DNA from: an uncultured Flavobacteriaceae bacterium
GTDB lineage: Bacteria; Bacteroidota; Bacteroidia; Flavobacteriales; Flavobacteriaceae
DNA length: 38,090 bases
Direction of reading: 5' to 3'
NCBI GenBank assembly: GCA_938084555.1
Contig: CALKFR010000072.1
Coordinates: 1 to 38,090, forward strand
Every line of letters begins with the position of its first letter. Position 1 is the first letter of the stretch. The translations under genes and the position numbers were made by a program. The notes under the pieces are model-generated. The model made no database searches. It was not told the DNA's origin and saw only the letters and a program-made list of their open reading frames with translations. Shown piece by piece: positions 17,851 through 26,773 of the stretch.

Positions 17851-18252
17851 ATGAGTACTAAAGTATCGCCAAGAGGAGCTTATCCTCATGTAAAAGTTGT
17901 AGGAGATTTTATTTTTGTATCAGGAACTAGTTCTCGAAGAGCAGATAACAGTATAGCTGGAGTAACGATTATTGATGAAATGGGAACGAAGCGATTAAAT
18001 ATTGAAGAACAAACAAGAGAAGTTTTACGAAATATTGACAAAAACCTTCAAACTGTTGGAGCTAGTATAAAAGATGTGGTAGATGTTTCTTCTTTTCTTG
18101 TTAATATGAATGATTTTGCAGGATATAATAAAGCCTATGGAGAGTTTTTTGATAAGGAAACAGGCCCCACAAGAACAACTGTAGCTGTTCATCAATTACC
18201 ACATCCAGATTTGGTTGTAGAAATTAAAGTAACAGCTTACAAAAAACAGTAA
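17851..18252 (+). CDS. RidA-family protein, probable 2-aminomuconate deaminase
   Basis: Small Rid-family enzyme, 133 residues, predicted to release ammonia from 2-aminomuconate, giving 4-oxalocrotonate. Seen: [21 protein letters not shown] at the N-terminus in the aminomuconate-deaminase style, the conserved Arg108 in GPTRTTV, and Glu124 in VVEIKVTAY. Generic RidA removes enamine intermediates, but the location between kmo and the semialdehyde dehydrogenase, and similarity to the nitrobenzoate-pathway deaminases, favour the pathway role. It follows a 183-base gap after kmo and is 10 bases before the M20 gene. The substrate is inferred from context. Confidence 0.87.
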   Translation: MSTKVSPRGAYPHVKVVGDFIFVSGTSSRRADNSIAGVTIIDEMGTKRLNIEEQTREVLRNIDKNLQTVGASIKDVVDVSSFLVNMNDFAGYNKAYGEFFDKETGPTRTTVAVHQLPHPDLVVEIKVTAYKKQ

Positions 18253-18262
18253 TTTTAGACTC

Positions 18263-19774
18263 ATGAAAAAAAATCAAGTAGTATTTATTTTTATATTTTT
18301 TACAATCTCCTTGTTTGCTCAGGAAAATTGGAATCAACAAATTGATGTTAAATTACCTAAAGTAATTTCAAGTCATAGAACATTTGTAAGTATTCCAAAT
18401 GTACCTACAGACATTCAAAAAATGTATAAAAATGTTGCTTGGGTCAAAGAACAATACAAAAATGTTGGCTTTCAATTAAAAACGTTAGAATCCTCTACGT
18501 TGCCAGTTTTACTAGCTGAACGAGTTGTTAACCCTTCATTTAAAACAATTTTATTTTATTTTCATTTAGATGGTCAGGATGTTAATCCAACTAGTTGGGA
18601 TCAAAAAGATCCATTTATTCCTGTATTAAAAGAACAAAGTAATACGGGGCAATGGAATGAAATTGAATGGTCTAGCATAGATGAACAAATAGACGATGAA
18701 TGGAGAATCTTTGCCAGAGCAGCAGCTGATGATAAAGCACCTATTGTAATGTTTCTATCAGCTCTAGAATTATTACAATCGGCGAATCAAAATCCAAAAT
18801 TTAATATTAAAATTATTTTTGATTTAGAGGAAGAATATGGATCAAATGGTTTCTTATCTACATTACAAAAATATAAGAAAGAATACGAGGCTGATTATAT
18901 GATTATTATGGATGGTCCTGCCCATAATTCTAACCAACCCACATTAACTTTTGGTTGTAGAGGTGTTGCTAGTTGTAGTATTACTACTTATGGGTCTAAA
19001 TTACCCCAACATAGTGGTCATTACGGAAATTATGTTGCTAATCCAGTATTTAGACTTTCAAGATTGTTAACATCTATGAAGTCAGAAAATGGAAAGGTAT
19101 TAATAGATCAGTACTACAAGGGAATAAGTATTTCAGAGGAGGTGTCTGATATACTAAAATCTGTTCCAGATAATAAAGAAGATATAAATAATGCTTTAAT
19201 GATTTTCAAAGAAGAAAATGTTGGAAAAAATTATCAAGAATCATTACAATACCCAACTTTAAATGTTAGACAAATTGAAACTTCTTGGAAAGGAAAAGCT
19301 TTAAAAACAATTATCCCAGAATATGCAACCGCTCACCTAGATGTTCGTTTAGTTGAGGAGACAGATGGTAAAAAACAGCTGGAGAAAATTAAAAATCACA
19401 TCAAAAATCAAGGATATTTGGTGTTGGATAGGACTCCATCTGATAAGGAAAGGTTAACATATGATAAGATTGCTACTTTTAAAGGAAATTCAGGAGTAAA
19501 TGCCTTTAGAACAGCATTGAATGATCCCTTTGGAGAAAAACTCAGAAGATCATTAACATATACTTTTGGGAAAGAACCAGTAAGTATCAGAACAATGGGA
19601 GGTACAGTCCCAATAATACCAGCTATTAATGAATTAGATATTCCTGCGATTATAGTTCCTATGGTAAATATGGATAACAATCAACACAACCCTAATGAAA
19701 ATATACGAATTGGAAATATTAGACAAGGAATTAAAATTTGTCTTTCGATATTAAATACCAGTTTTAACGATTAG
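18263..19774 (+). CDS. Exported M20-family metallohydrolase in the kynurenine operon
   Basis: Predicted zinc-dependent M20 aminoacylase/dipeptidase-type hydrolase, 503 residues. A Sec signal peptide ends near Ala19 (ISLFAQ), so it should act in the periplasm; no lipobox. Seen metal and catalytic residues: His101 and Asp103 in FHLDGQ, Asp157 in ADDKAP, Glu189-Glu191 in DLEEEYGS, Asp217 in IIMDGP, and a late His in the NNQHNPNE segment. The inserted dimerisation-type domain spans about 230-370. It starts 10 bases after the RidA-type gene and is followed by the dehydrogenase, so it is co-transcribed with intracellular pathway enzymes. Substrate unknown: a tryptophan-containing peptide or an N-acyl derivative is plausible, but that is inference. 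Confidence 0.85.
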   Translation: MKKNQVVFIFIFFTISLFAQENWNQQIDVKLPKVISSHRTFVSIPNVPTDIQKMYKNVAWVKEQYKNVGFQLKTLESSTLPVLLAERVVNPSFKTILFYFHLDGQDVNPTSWDQKDPFIPVLKEQSNTGQWNEIEWSSIDEQIDDEWRIFARAAADDKAPIVMFLSALELLQSANQNPKFNIKIIFDLEEEYGSNGFLSTLQKYKKEYEADYMIIMDGPAHNSNQPTLTFGCRGVASCSITTYGSKLPQHSGHYGNYVANPVFRLSRLLTSMKSENGKVLIDQYYKGISISEEVSDILKSVPDNKEDINNALMIFKEENVGKNYQESLQYPTLNVRQIETSWKGKALKTIIPEYATAHLDVRLVEETDGKKQLEKIKNHIKNQGYLVLDRTPSDKERLTYDKIATFKGNSGVNAFRTALNDPFGEKLRRSLTYTFGKEPVSIRTMGGTVPIIPAINELDIPAIIVPMVNMDNNQHNPNENIRIGNIRQGIKICLSILNTSFND

Positions 19775-19835
19775 CTTTTTTGAGCTTCATAACAATAAGA
19801 TGTTATATCTAATTTAGTTGGATAAAGAAATTAGC

Positions 19836-21278
19836 ATGAAAATTAAAAATTACATAAACGGTGAATTTGTAACTCCAATTTTAGATAATTGGATTGATAA
19901 TTATAATCCTTCTAACGGTGAGATTTATAGTCAAATTCCTAATTCCTCAGATATAGATTTAAAAAATGCATTTAAAGCGGCAAAAAATGCATTTCCAAAA
20001 TGGTCTGAAACAACTCTAGAAAAAAGATCACAAATTCTATCTAATATTGCTCATCTAATAACTAAAAAATTACCAGAACTTGCTGCAGCTGAAGCTAAAG
20101 ATAATGGAAAGCCATTAGAGTTGGCCAAATCTATTGATATTCCTAGAGCTGCTGCTAATTTTCAGTTTTTTGCCAATGCGATTACTCAATTTGCCTCAGA
20201 AACCCATGATAGTGTTGGATTAAATGCTATTAATTTTACACTTAGACAGCCCATAGGAGTTGTGGGATGTATTTCACCATGGAATCTGCCTCTGTATTTA
20301 TTTACATGGAAAATTGCACCTGCAATAGCTGCAGGGAATTGTGTTGTGGCTAAACCAAGTGAAATTACTCCAATGACTGCTTTTTTGTTAGGGGAGATAT
20401 TAAATGAAGCTGGGTTACCAAAAGGCGTTTTAAATATTGTTCACGGTTCAGGGAAAACTATAGGGCAGGCCATTGTTGCTCACCCAGAAATCAAAGCGAT
20501 TTCATTTACTGGAGGCACTCAAACAGGGGCTCATATTGCTAAAGTAGCTGCGCCAATGTTTAAGAAATTATCACTTGAGTTGGGTGGAAAAAATCCAGCT
20601 ATTATTTTTGCAGATTGTAATTACGATGAGATGCTTGAAGCTACCGTTAGATCTTCGTTTGCTAATCAAGGTCAAATTTGTTTATGTGGAAGTAGAATTT
20701 TTATTGAAGCATCAATCTATCAAAAATTTAAAACTGATTTTGTAACTGCTGTATCAAAATTAAAAGTTGGAAACCCTTTTGATTCAAGCTCAGATTTGGG
20801 TGCTTTAGTTTCAAAATCACATCTAGAAAAAGTTAGGTCATATATTGATAATGCAGAGCAATATGGGGGAAAAGTAATTTTTGGAGGAAATTTAGTTTCT
20901 GTTCAAAATTTTGAAAACGGCTATTATATAGAACCTACTATCATTGAAGTACAAGATAATTCTTGTGTTTTAAATCAAGAAGAAATATTTGGGCCAGTGG
21001 TAACCATTATGCCTTTTAATAATGAAAATGAAGTATTGGCAATGGCAAATGATAGTTCTTACGGATTGTCAGCTACAATATGGACCAATAATTTGAATAA
21101 AACAATGAGAATTTCTAAGCAGATTCATACAGGAATCGTTTGGGTAAATACATGGCTGCTACGAGACCTAAGAACTCCATTTGGAGGCCTGAAAAATTCA
21201 GGTATTGGAAGAGAGGGTGGCTTTGAGGCGCTGCGATTTTTTACAGAATCTAAAAATGTTTGTATTAAATACAATTAA
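19836..21278 (+). CDS. Aldehyde dehydrogenase, probable 2-aminomuconate 6-semialdehyde dehydrogenase
   Basis: NAD-dependent aldehyde dehydrogenase, 480 residues from the ATG at 19836; a TTG at 19818 would add six residues without family support. Seen: the N-terminal KNYINGEFV, Asn150 in SPWNLPLY, FTGGTQTG for NAD, Glu248 in LELGGKN and catalytic Cys282 in GQICLCGS. The RQPIGVVGCISPWNLPL phrase and GLPKGVLNIVHG match the hydroxymuconic/aminomuconic semialdehyde dehydrogenase group. In this cluster its substrate should be 2-aminomuconate semialdehyde, made by the decarboxylase downstream, and its product would feed the RidA-type deaminase. 61 bases after the M20 gene, 27 before the SDR. Confidence 0.9.
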   Translation: MKIKNYINGEFVTPILDNWIDNYNPSNGEIYSQIPNSSDIDLKNAFKAAKNAFPKWSETTLEKRSQILSNIAHLITKKLPELAAAEAKDNGKPLELAKSIDIPRAAANFQFFANAITQFASETHDSVGLNAINFTLRQPIGVVGCISPWNLPLYLFTWKIAPAIAAGNCVVAKPSEITPMTAFLLGEILNEAGLPKGVLNIVHGSGKTIGQAIVAHPEIKAISFTGGTQTGAHIAKVAAPMFKKLSLELGGKNPAIIFADCNYDEMLEATVRSSFANQGQICLCGSRIFIEASIYQKFKTDFVTAVSKLKVGNPFDSSSDLGALVSKSHLEKVRSYIDNAEQYGGKVIFGGNLVSVQNFENGYYIEPTIIEVQDNSCVLNQEEIFGPVVTIMPFNNENEVLAMANDSSYGLSATIWTNNLNKTMRISKQIHTGIVWVNTWLLRDLRTPFGGLKNSGIGREGGFEALRFFTESKNVCIKYN

Positions 21279-21305
21279 TAAGAAATATAGATATATACTA
21301 TACAT

Positions 21306-22082
21306 ATGGAATTAGGATTACAAAATAAAAACGCACTTGTTTGTGGGAGTACTCAAGGCATAGGAAAGGCAACAGCTATTGCTCTGGCTAAGGAGGGTGT
21401 AAATGTTACTTTAATGGCTAGAAATGAAAAAGTATTACAAGAGGTTATAAAAGAGCTTCCTCAAAAAGGGCAACAAAAACACGGGTATTTGGTTGCAGAT
21501 TTTACTAATCTTGATCAAGTAAAAAAAATAATTTCAGATAACAATAGTTTTCATATTTTGATTAACAATACGGGTGGTCCTAAAAGTGGAGCTATTATAG
21601 ATGCTAGTGTAGAAGAGTTTACTATAGCTTTTCAAATGCATGTATTGGTTTGTCAAATTTTATCACAAGCTGTTGTTCCATTTATGAAAAAAGAATATTT
21701 TGGAAGAATTATTAATATTATTTCAACTTCCGTTAAAGAACCCATTCCGGGTTTAGGTGTTAGTAATACCATTAGAAATGCTGTAGCTAATTGGTCAAAA
21801 ACAATGGCAGGAGAATTGGCAGAGTTTGGGATTACCATGAATAATGTATTGCCAGGCTTCACAGATACAGCACGTTTAGATCAGATCATAAATATAAAAG
21901 CGAAAGGCGCTAATACCACACGAGAAAAAATGACTCAAATTATGAAAGATTATGTGCCGGCAAAACGATTTGCAAAACCAGAAGAAACTGCTGATGCTGT
22001 AACGTTCTTGGCAAGTACCTCTGCTAGTTACATTACAGGAGTAAATCTTCCTGTAGACGGTGGAAGAACAAAAAGTTTGTAA
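21306..22082 (+). CDS. Atypical SDR-family protein in the kynurenine operon
   Basis: A 258-residue SDR-fold protein. The cofactor motif is present but slightly unusual (CGSTQGIG at 13-20, NNTGG at 87-91 rather than NNAG). The active site departs from the norm: aligned with E. coli FabG, Ser140 is kept, but the catalytic Tyr position is Ser153 and the Lys position is Arg157 (GVSNTIR). Such SNxxR proteins form a recognised BKR-like SDR subgroup without the usual tetrad. It lies between the dehydrogenase and the dioxygenase with 26-27 base gaps, so it is part of the pathway operon, yet the standard route has no step for it. A reductase of aminomuconate or oxalocrotonate, or a non-enzymatic role, are both open. 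Confidence 0.87.
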   Translation: MELGLQNKNALVCGSTQGIGKATAIALAKEGVNVTLMARNEKVLQEVIKELPQKGQQKHGYLVADFTNLDQVKKIISDNNSFHILINNTGGPKSGAIIDASVEEFTIAFQMHVLVCQILSQAVVPFMKKEYFGRIINIISTSVKEPIPGLGVSNTIRNAVANWSKTMAGELAEFGITMNNVLPGFTDTARLDQIINIKAKGANTTREKMTQIMKDYVPAKRFAKPEETADAVTFLASTSASYITGVNLPVDGGRTKSL

Positions 22083-22108
22083 CTTTATAAATGTTAAAAT
22101 AAAAAGTC

Positions 22109-22639
22109 ATGAGTAAACTTGTACAACCTTTAAATTTTCAAAAATGGATTAATGAACATAGACATTTATTAAAGCCTCCAGTTGGAAACAAATGTGTTTG
22201 GGATAATGGAGAATATATTGTTATGGTAGTTGGGGGTCCAAATTCAAGAAAAGATTATCATTATAATGAAACACCTGAGTTTTTTTATCAAGTAGAAGGA
22301 GACATGGTCTTAAAAATAATAGATCAAGGTAAACAAGTAGATGTAGCTATTAATGAAGGTGATATTTATTTATTACCAGCAAAAGTTCCTCATTCTCCTC
22401 AAAGAAAGAAAAATACGGTGGGTTTGGTTATAGAATACCCAAGGTCTAAAGGAATGATGGATGCCCTAGAATGGTATTGTGAGCAATGTAATTCTCAACT
22501 ATACAGAGAGGAGTTTGCACTTGGTAATATTGAAACAGATATGCCTAAAATATTTGATGCTTTTTACACTAATGATAAAAAGTGTACCTGTTCAAATTGT
22601 GGTACCAAAATGGAAGCTCCTAAAAAGTTGGTGCCATGA
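22109..22639 (+). CDS. nbaC: 3-hydroxyanthranilate 3,4-dioxygenase
   Basis: Cupin iron dioxygenase that opens the ring of 3-hydroxyanthranilate to give 2-amino-3-carboxymuconate semialdehyde. 176 residues. The iron ligands His51, Glu57 and His95 fall at the same numbers as in the characterised Cupriavidus enzyme. Arg47 and Arg99 are also present. The C-terminal rubredoxin-like iron site has Cys124, Cys127, Cys161 and Cys164, as in the bacterial homodimeric form. The stop overlaps the next start by four bases (ATGA), coupling it to the decarboxylase that must use its unstable product. High confidence in function; the symbol follows the Pseudomonas nitrobenzoate pathway. Confidence 0.96.
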   Translation: MSKLVQPLNFQKWINEHRHLLKPPVGNKCVWDNGEYIVMVVGGPNSRKDYHYNETPEFFYQVEGDMVLKIIDQGKQVDVAINEGDIYLLPAKVPHSPQRKKNTVGLVIEYPRSKGMMDALEWYCEQCNSQLYREEFALGNIETDMPKIFDAFYTNDKKCTCSNCGTKMEAPKKLVP

Positions 22640-23718
22640 AACGTAAATTAAGAATTAACGGTCATTCACATTTACTGCCATATCCTGAGCAAATTCCTAA
22701 TTTCATGAAAGAGAAGGAAATCTTTTGGGTAGACGATGAACGCAAACATATGTTGCAAAAAGGATGGAAAAGACCTGTTACAGATTCTAGTTTTTTTCTT
22801 GATGAGAAATTACTTTGGATGGAAAAAAACAGGTTAGATCATGCAGTAGTCTTAAACCTTTCCCAGCTTTACGGTAACGGATTACGTTTAGAGGAAATGA
22901 AAAAAGCCTTGCGTTTTCAGAATGATTTTAATGCTAAAGTACAACAAGATTATCCATCTAAATTTACTTGTGGTTTTGTTGTTCACCCAGGTTTTATTCA
23001 AGGCGCTTTATGGGAAATAGAGCGTTGTGTAGAAGATTTAGGCTTAAGAGTTTTGTGTTTACCAACTCATTTTATGGATTCTATAGGGCAGTGGAGGTGT
23101 GTTTTTGATAAAGAAAACGATCCAATTTTTGAATTGGCAGACAAGTATAAATTAGCCATAGAAATTCATCCTTATGACGGCGATAAAATGATTAAGTTAG
23201 AAAATACTTCCTGGCGTTTTCATTTGATTTGGATGTTGGCTCAATGTGGAGATGCCTATCATTTTTATACGTTAAACGGTATGCAAGAACGTTTTCCTAA
23301 CCTAAGAACTTGTTTTGCTCATGGAGGACAGTTAGCTCAAATGAACTTAGGAAGAAGAATTCAAGGCTTTGATGGCAGACCAGATCTATTTGAGGGTAAA
23401 ACACATCCAAGAAAAGCCGTAGGTCATCCTAATATTTATTTTGATACGCTAGTTCATGATACAGATTCTCTTAGATTAATGATAGAACGTCAAGGTTCTA
23501 ATCAAGTAATTATGGGATTAGACGATCCCTATCCTTTAGGAGAAATGGAGAGTGATGCTCAGTCATCTTATCCCGGGAAACTCCTTGATTTGGCAATAGA
23601 ACGCTCTATTATCGATAAGAAACAATATCACGAGATTTGGGAAGACAATACCTTAAGATGGTTATTTGGTGATGACAAAAAAGCAAAGCAAGTACTAATT
23701 GATAAAATTTTAACCTAG
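22636..23718 (+). CDS. nbaD: 2-amino-3-carboxymuconate-6-semialdehyde decarboxylase (ACMSD)
   Basis: Zinc amidohydrolase-fold decarboxylase converting ACMS to 2-aminomuconate semialdehyde, which diverts flux from quinolinate and NAD synthesis to full degradation. 360 residues. Seen: the metal pair His10 and His12 in NGHSHLLPYPEQ, EIHPYDG for the next ligand, FAHGGGQLA-like block (here CFAHGGQLAQ), and the Asp ligand in GLDDPYPLGE. Slightly longer than the about 335 residues of the Pseudomonas enzyme. Starts inside the dioxygenase stop (ATGA). It is the last gene of the cluster; a convergent DUF2141 gene ends 30 bases on, and I see no strong terminator in between. Confidence 0.95.
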   Translation: MKRKLRINGHSHLLPYPEQIPNFMKEKEIFWVDDERKHMLQKGWKRPVTDSSFFLDEKLLWMEKNRLDHAVVLNLSQLYGNGLRLEEMKKALRFQNDFNAKVQQDYPSKFTCGFVVHPGFIQGALWEIERCVEDLGLRVLCLPTHFMDSIGQWRCVFDKENDPIFELADKYKLAIEIHPYDGDKMIKLENTSWRFHLIWMLAQCGDAYHFYTLNGMQERFPNLRTCFAHGGQLAQMNLGRRIQGFDGRPDLFEGKTHPRKAVGHPNIYFDTLVHDTDSLRLMIERQGSNQVIMGLDDPYPLGEMESDAQSSYPGKLLDLAIERSIIDKKQYHEIWEDNTLRWLFGDDKKAKQVLIDKILT

Positions 23719-23748
23719 AATTTCTGATGGAGTTTGTGTAAGTATTTT

Positions 23749-24174
23749 TTATTCGATAGCTATTTCATAATAGCTGTTTCTGTTTATTACTAATGATACT
23801 TCATTAAATTTTGGTGGGCCAAACCGTCCTTTCTTATTATTAGAAAAACCATAAGGTTCTTTGGGTATTCCTAAAAAATTAGTGTCTAACTTTTTGTTAT
23901 TATTTAAATCATGAAAAAATGAAAATGCATACACTCCTTTTTTTAGTGAATGAAAAATAAGTTTTGCTTTATTATCCTTTACAAGGACTTCACCACTTTT
24001 ATGGATTTCTTTCATATAGCCTTCTTCAGAATCATATAGCGCGATAAGAATATTGCCTTTATTAAATTTAGTAATGGAAATATCTAAGGTAATTGATACA
24101 GAATCTATTTCTTGACTAAACACATTTGAAATTAAATTTATAAAAAGTACTAATGTAACAAGTGATGTTCTCAT
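23749..24174 (-). CDS. DUF2141 family exported protein
   Basis: Small exported protein, 141 residues, of unknown function. A Sec signal peptide ends near residue 20 (LISNVFSQE). The rest matches the DUF2141 pattern of Bacteroidota: LDISITKFNKGNILIALYDSE at the start of the mature part, then FSFFHDLNNNKKLDTNFLGIPKEPYGFSNN, a conserved Asp/Asn/Gly block. Probably a small beta-sandwich in the periplasm. Gene stands alone between the kynurenine operon, which converges on it, and the dnaK terminator. Confidence 0.85.
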   Translation of the reverse strand: MRTSLVTLVLFINLISNVFSQEIDSVSITLDISITKFNKGNILIALYDSEEGYMKEIHKSGEVLVKDNKAKLIFHSLKKGVYAFSFFHDLNNNKKLDTNFLGIPKEPYGFSNNKKGRFGPPKFNEVSLVINRNSYYEIAIE

Positions 24175-24207
24175 AGGTTATTTTATATACAATATAAATA
24201 AATTGAA

Positions 24208-24242
24208 TTAAAAAACGCAACCAAATTAATGATTGCGTTTTA
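24208..24242 (-). terminator. Intrinsic terminator of dnaK
   Basis: AAAACGCAA (24212-24220) pairs with TTGCGTTTT (24233-24241) around a 12-base loop. Read on the minus strand it is followed by a T-rich run, about 20 bases after the dnaK stop. Confidence 0.7.
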
Positions 24243-24262
24243 ATATTTAAATAATGAACTAA

Positions 24263-26161
24263 TTATTTAACTTCTTCGAAATCTACATCCTCTACATTAT
24301 CACCTTCAGCTGATGCTTCAGGTTGAGCTTGTTCTGCTCCTGGATTTGCTCCAGCTTCCTGTTGTGCTTTGTACATCTCCTCTGAGGCAACTTTCCATGC
24401 TTCATTGATTTTTTCCATAGCAGCATCAATTTGAGATAAATCTTTAGATTCATGCGCCGCTTTTAATTCAACTAAAGCAGCTTCAATTGGTCCTTTTTTA
24501 TCATCTGAAAGTTTATCACCAAATTCTTTTAATTGCTTTTCAGTTTGGAATATCATTCCATCAGCAGCATTAATTTTTTCAGCTGTTTCCTTTGCATTTT
24601 TATCAGCATCCGCATTTGCCTCTGCTTCTTGTTTCATTTTCTCAATTTCTTCCTCGGATAAACCTGATGAAGCCTCAATTCTAATCTCATGAGATTTATT
24701 AGTTCCTTTATCTAGAGCTGAAACTTTAATAATTCCGTTTGCATCAATATCAAAAGTTACTTCAATTTGAGGAACTCCTCTTTGCGCAGGTGGTAAACCA
24801 TCTAAATGGAAACGACCTATAGTATTATTATCGGGAGCCATTGCTCTTTCTCCTTGTAAAACATGAATTTCAACTGAAGGTTGATTATCTACAGCAGTTG
24901 AGAATACTTGTGACTTTTTTGTTGGTATGGTTGTATTTGCCTCAATTAATTTTGTAAAAACATTACCCATAGTTTCAATACCTAATGATAAAGGTGTTAC
25001 ATCTAATAGTAAAACATCCTTAACATCACCAGTTAAAACACCACCTTGAATAGCAGCTCCTAAAGAAACTACTTCATCTGGATTCACCCCTTTACTTGGA
25101 GATTTACCAAAAAACTTCTCAACAGCTTCTTGAATGGCAGGGATTCTTGTAGATCCTCCTACCAAAATAATTTCATCAATATCGGAAGTTGATAAATCAG
25201 CATTTTTTAGTGCCGTCTGACAAGGTTTGATGGTTCTTTTTACTAAATCATCAATTAATTGCTCAAACTTTGCCTTAGATAGACTTCTTACCAAGTGTTT
25301 TGGTCCGCTAGCAGTAGCAGTTACATAAGGTAAGTTAATTTCAGTTGTAGGCGAGCTAGATAACTCAATTTTTGCTTTTTCAGCAGCTTCTTTCAATCTT
25401 TGTAAGGCCATTGGATCTTTTCTCAAATCCATATTTTCCTCTGCTTTGAATTCTTCTGCTAGCCAATTGATAATTTTCTCGTCAACATCGTCACCACCTA
25501 AATGAGTATCTCCGTCTGTAGCTAATACTTCAAATACTCCATCTCCTAATTCAAGTATAGAAACATCATGAGTACCTCCTCCAAAATCAAATACTACTAT
25601 TTTTTTATCATCATTTGACTTATCTAAACCATATGCTAATGCTGCAGCTGTAGGTTCATTAATGATTCTACTAACTTTTAAACCAGCAATTTCTCCAGCC
25701 TCTTTGGTAGCTTGTCTTTGAGCATCATTAAAATATGCCGGAACAGTTACCACAGCTTCAGAAACATCTTGACCTAAATAATCTTCCGCAGTTTTTTTCA
25801 TTTTTTGTAACACCATTGCAGATATTTCTTGTGGTGTGTATAAACGACCATCAATATCAACACGTGGTGTGTCATTATCACCTTTGACTACCTTATAAGG
25901 TACTCTGGTTGCTTCTTTACTAGATTCAGAGAATTTATTTCCCATAAATCTTTTAATTGAATACACTGTTTTGGTTGGGTTTGTAACCGCTTGACGTTTT
26001 GCTGGATCTCCAACTTTTCTTTCGCCACCTTCAACAAAGGCAACGATAGAAGGTGTAGTTCTTTTTCCTTCTGAATTAGGAATTACAACAGGCTCATTAC
26101 CTTCCATTACTGAAACACATGAATTGGTTGTTCCTAAATCGATTCCAATAATTTTACTCAT
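24263..26161 (-). CDS. dnaK: Molecular chaperone DnaK (Hsp70)
   Basis: ATP-dependent chaperone that binds unfolded segments with DnaJ and GrpE. 632 residues, close to E. coli (638). Seen: the N-terminal phosphate loop [10 protein letters not shown] (residues 5-14), [25 protein letters not shown], the VGGSTRIPA loop, the linker [16 protein letters not shown], and a C-terminal Gly/Ala/Glu lid ending in [10 protein letters not shown]. The GGGT motif is followed by HDVS, where many homologues read FDVS. dnaJ and grpE are not next to it, as is common in Bacteroidota. No CIRCE element is visible in the 216-base upstream gap, which instead contains an inverted TATGCCAA repeat. A terminator follows. 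Confidence 0.98.
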   Translation of the reverse strand: MSKIIGIDLGTTNSCVSVMEGNEPVVIPNSEGKRTTPSIVAFVEGGERKVGDPAKRQAVTNPTKTVYSIKRFMGNKFSESSKEATRVPYKVVKGDNDTPRVDIDGRLYTPQEISAMVLQKMKKTAEDYLGQDVSEAVVTVPAYFNDAQRQATKEAGEIAGLKVSRIINEPTAAALAYGLDKSNDDKKIVVFDFGGGTHDVSILELGDGVFEVLATDGDTHLGGDDVDEKIINWLAEEFKAEENMDLRKDPMALQRLKEAAEKAKIELSSSPTTEINLPYVTATASGPKHLVRSLSKAKFEQLIDDLVKRTIKPCQTALKNADLSTSDIDEIILVGGSTRIPAIQEAVEKFFGKSPSKGVNPDEVVSLGAAIQGGVLTGDVKDVLLLDVTPLSLGIETMGNVFTKLIEANTTIPTKKSQVFSTAVDNQPSVEIHVLQGERAMAPDNNTIGRFHLDGLPPAQRGVPQIEVTFDIDANGIIKVSALDKGTNKSHEIRIEASSGLSEEEIEKMKQEAEANADADKNAKETAEKINAADGMIFQTEKQLKEFGDKLSDDKKGPIEAALVELKAAHESKDLSQIDAAMEKINEAWKVASEEMYKAQQEAGANPGAEQAQPEASAEGDNVEDVDFEEVK

Positions 26162-26216
26162 AATCTTATTTTTATAATTTATTTTTTCAATTTATTTACT
26201 TTACATAGTCAATATG

Positions 26217-26291
26217 TATGCCAATAGATTTTTAATTTAAGTTTGTCAGAGTTTTAAACTTTATTCTTGACTTAGGTGACATTTTGGCATA
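26217..26291. repeat. Inverted repeat TATGCCAA / TTGGCATA in the dnaK/DUF2853 divergent gap
   Basis: Eight-base arms at 26217-26224 and 26284-26291 separated by 59 bases, one arm near each divergent gene. Could be paired regulator sites or chance in AT-rich DNA. Confidence 0.35.
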
Positions 26292-26377
26292 ATTTTAATG
26301 TTTTTTAGATTATTCTATCAATTTAAGATCCATATATTTAGTTTATATTTGGTTGATAAAATTGCCAAAAATCAACA

Positions 26378-26722
26378 ATGAGTAAATTTGACGAGAAAAT
26401 TCTTTTTTATAAGAAGAATATGACTTCGATGGGAATACCCTATGAAGATGAATTATTTAATAAAATTACTAGAGGTCTTGGTCCTTCAATTTTTAAAAGA
26501 GATGCTGCATCAGTATCTACATCAGATGAAAAAGAGATTTTAACCGTTAAACATAATTTTCTAATAAATAAATTAGGTTTAGAGGATGGGACTTATTTAG
26601 ATGATGCAATTAATAAAGTTGGGATTTTGATGGGGAAAACAAATAGGGTGAAATATCGAGCAATTTTTTATTATTTACTTGTAAAAGAGCTAGGACAAGA
26701 ATCTAAGATTTTAAACAAATAA
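26378..26722 (+). CDS. DUF2853 family protein
   Basis: Small cytoplasmic protein of unknown function, 114 residues, helix-rich and without signal or membrane segment. It carries the family signature: MSKFDEKILFYKK at the start, VKHNFLINKLGLEDG in the middle and NRVKYRAIFYYLLVKELG near the end, which is the most conserved block. Divergent from dnaK across a 216-base gap; convergent with the proteorhodopsin gene, from which it is separated by a bidirectional terminator. Confidence 0.87.
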   Translation: MSKFDEKILFYKKNMTSMGIPYEDELFNKITRGLGPSIFKRDAASVSTSDEKEILTVKHNFLINKLGLEDGTYLDDAINKVGILMGKTNRVKYRAIFYYLLVKELGQESKILNK

Positions 26723-26757
26723 AAAAACCCAAATAGAAAAACTATTTGGGTTTTATT
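26721..26757. terminator. Bidirectional intrinsic terminator between DUF2853 and proteorhodopsin genes
   Basis: CCCAAATAG (26728-26736) pairs with CTATTTGGG (26742-26750) around a five-A loop, flanked by A-runs and T-runs on both sides. Confidence 0.88.
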
Positions 26758-26773
26758 AAGTAACTAAATATAG

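Noticed and set aside
19818-19835. TTG start for the aldehyde dehydrogenase
   Set aside because: ATG at 19836 followed by KIKNYINGE fits the family; the extra six residues have no support.
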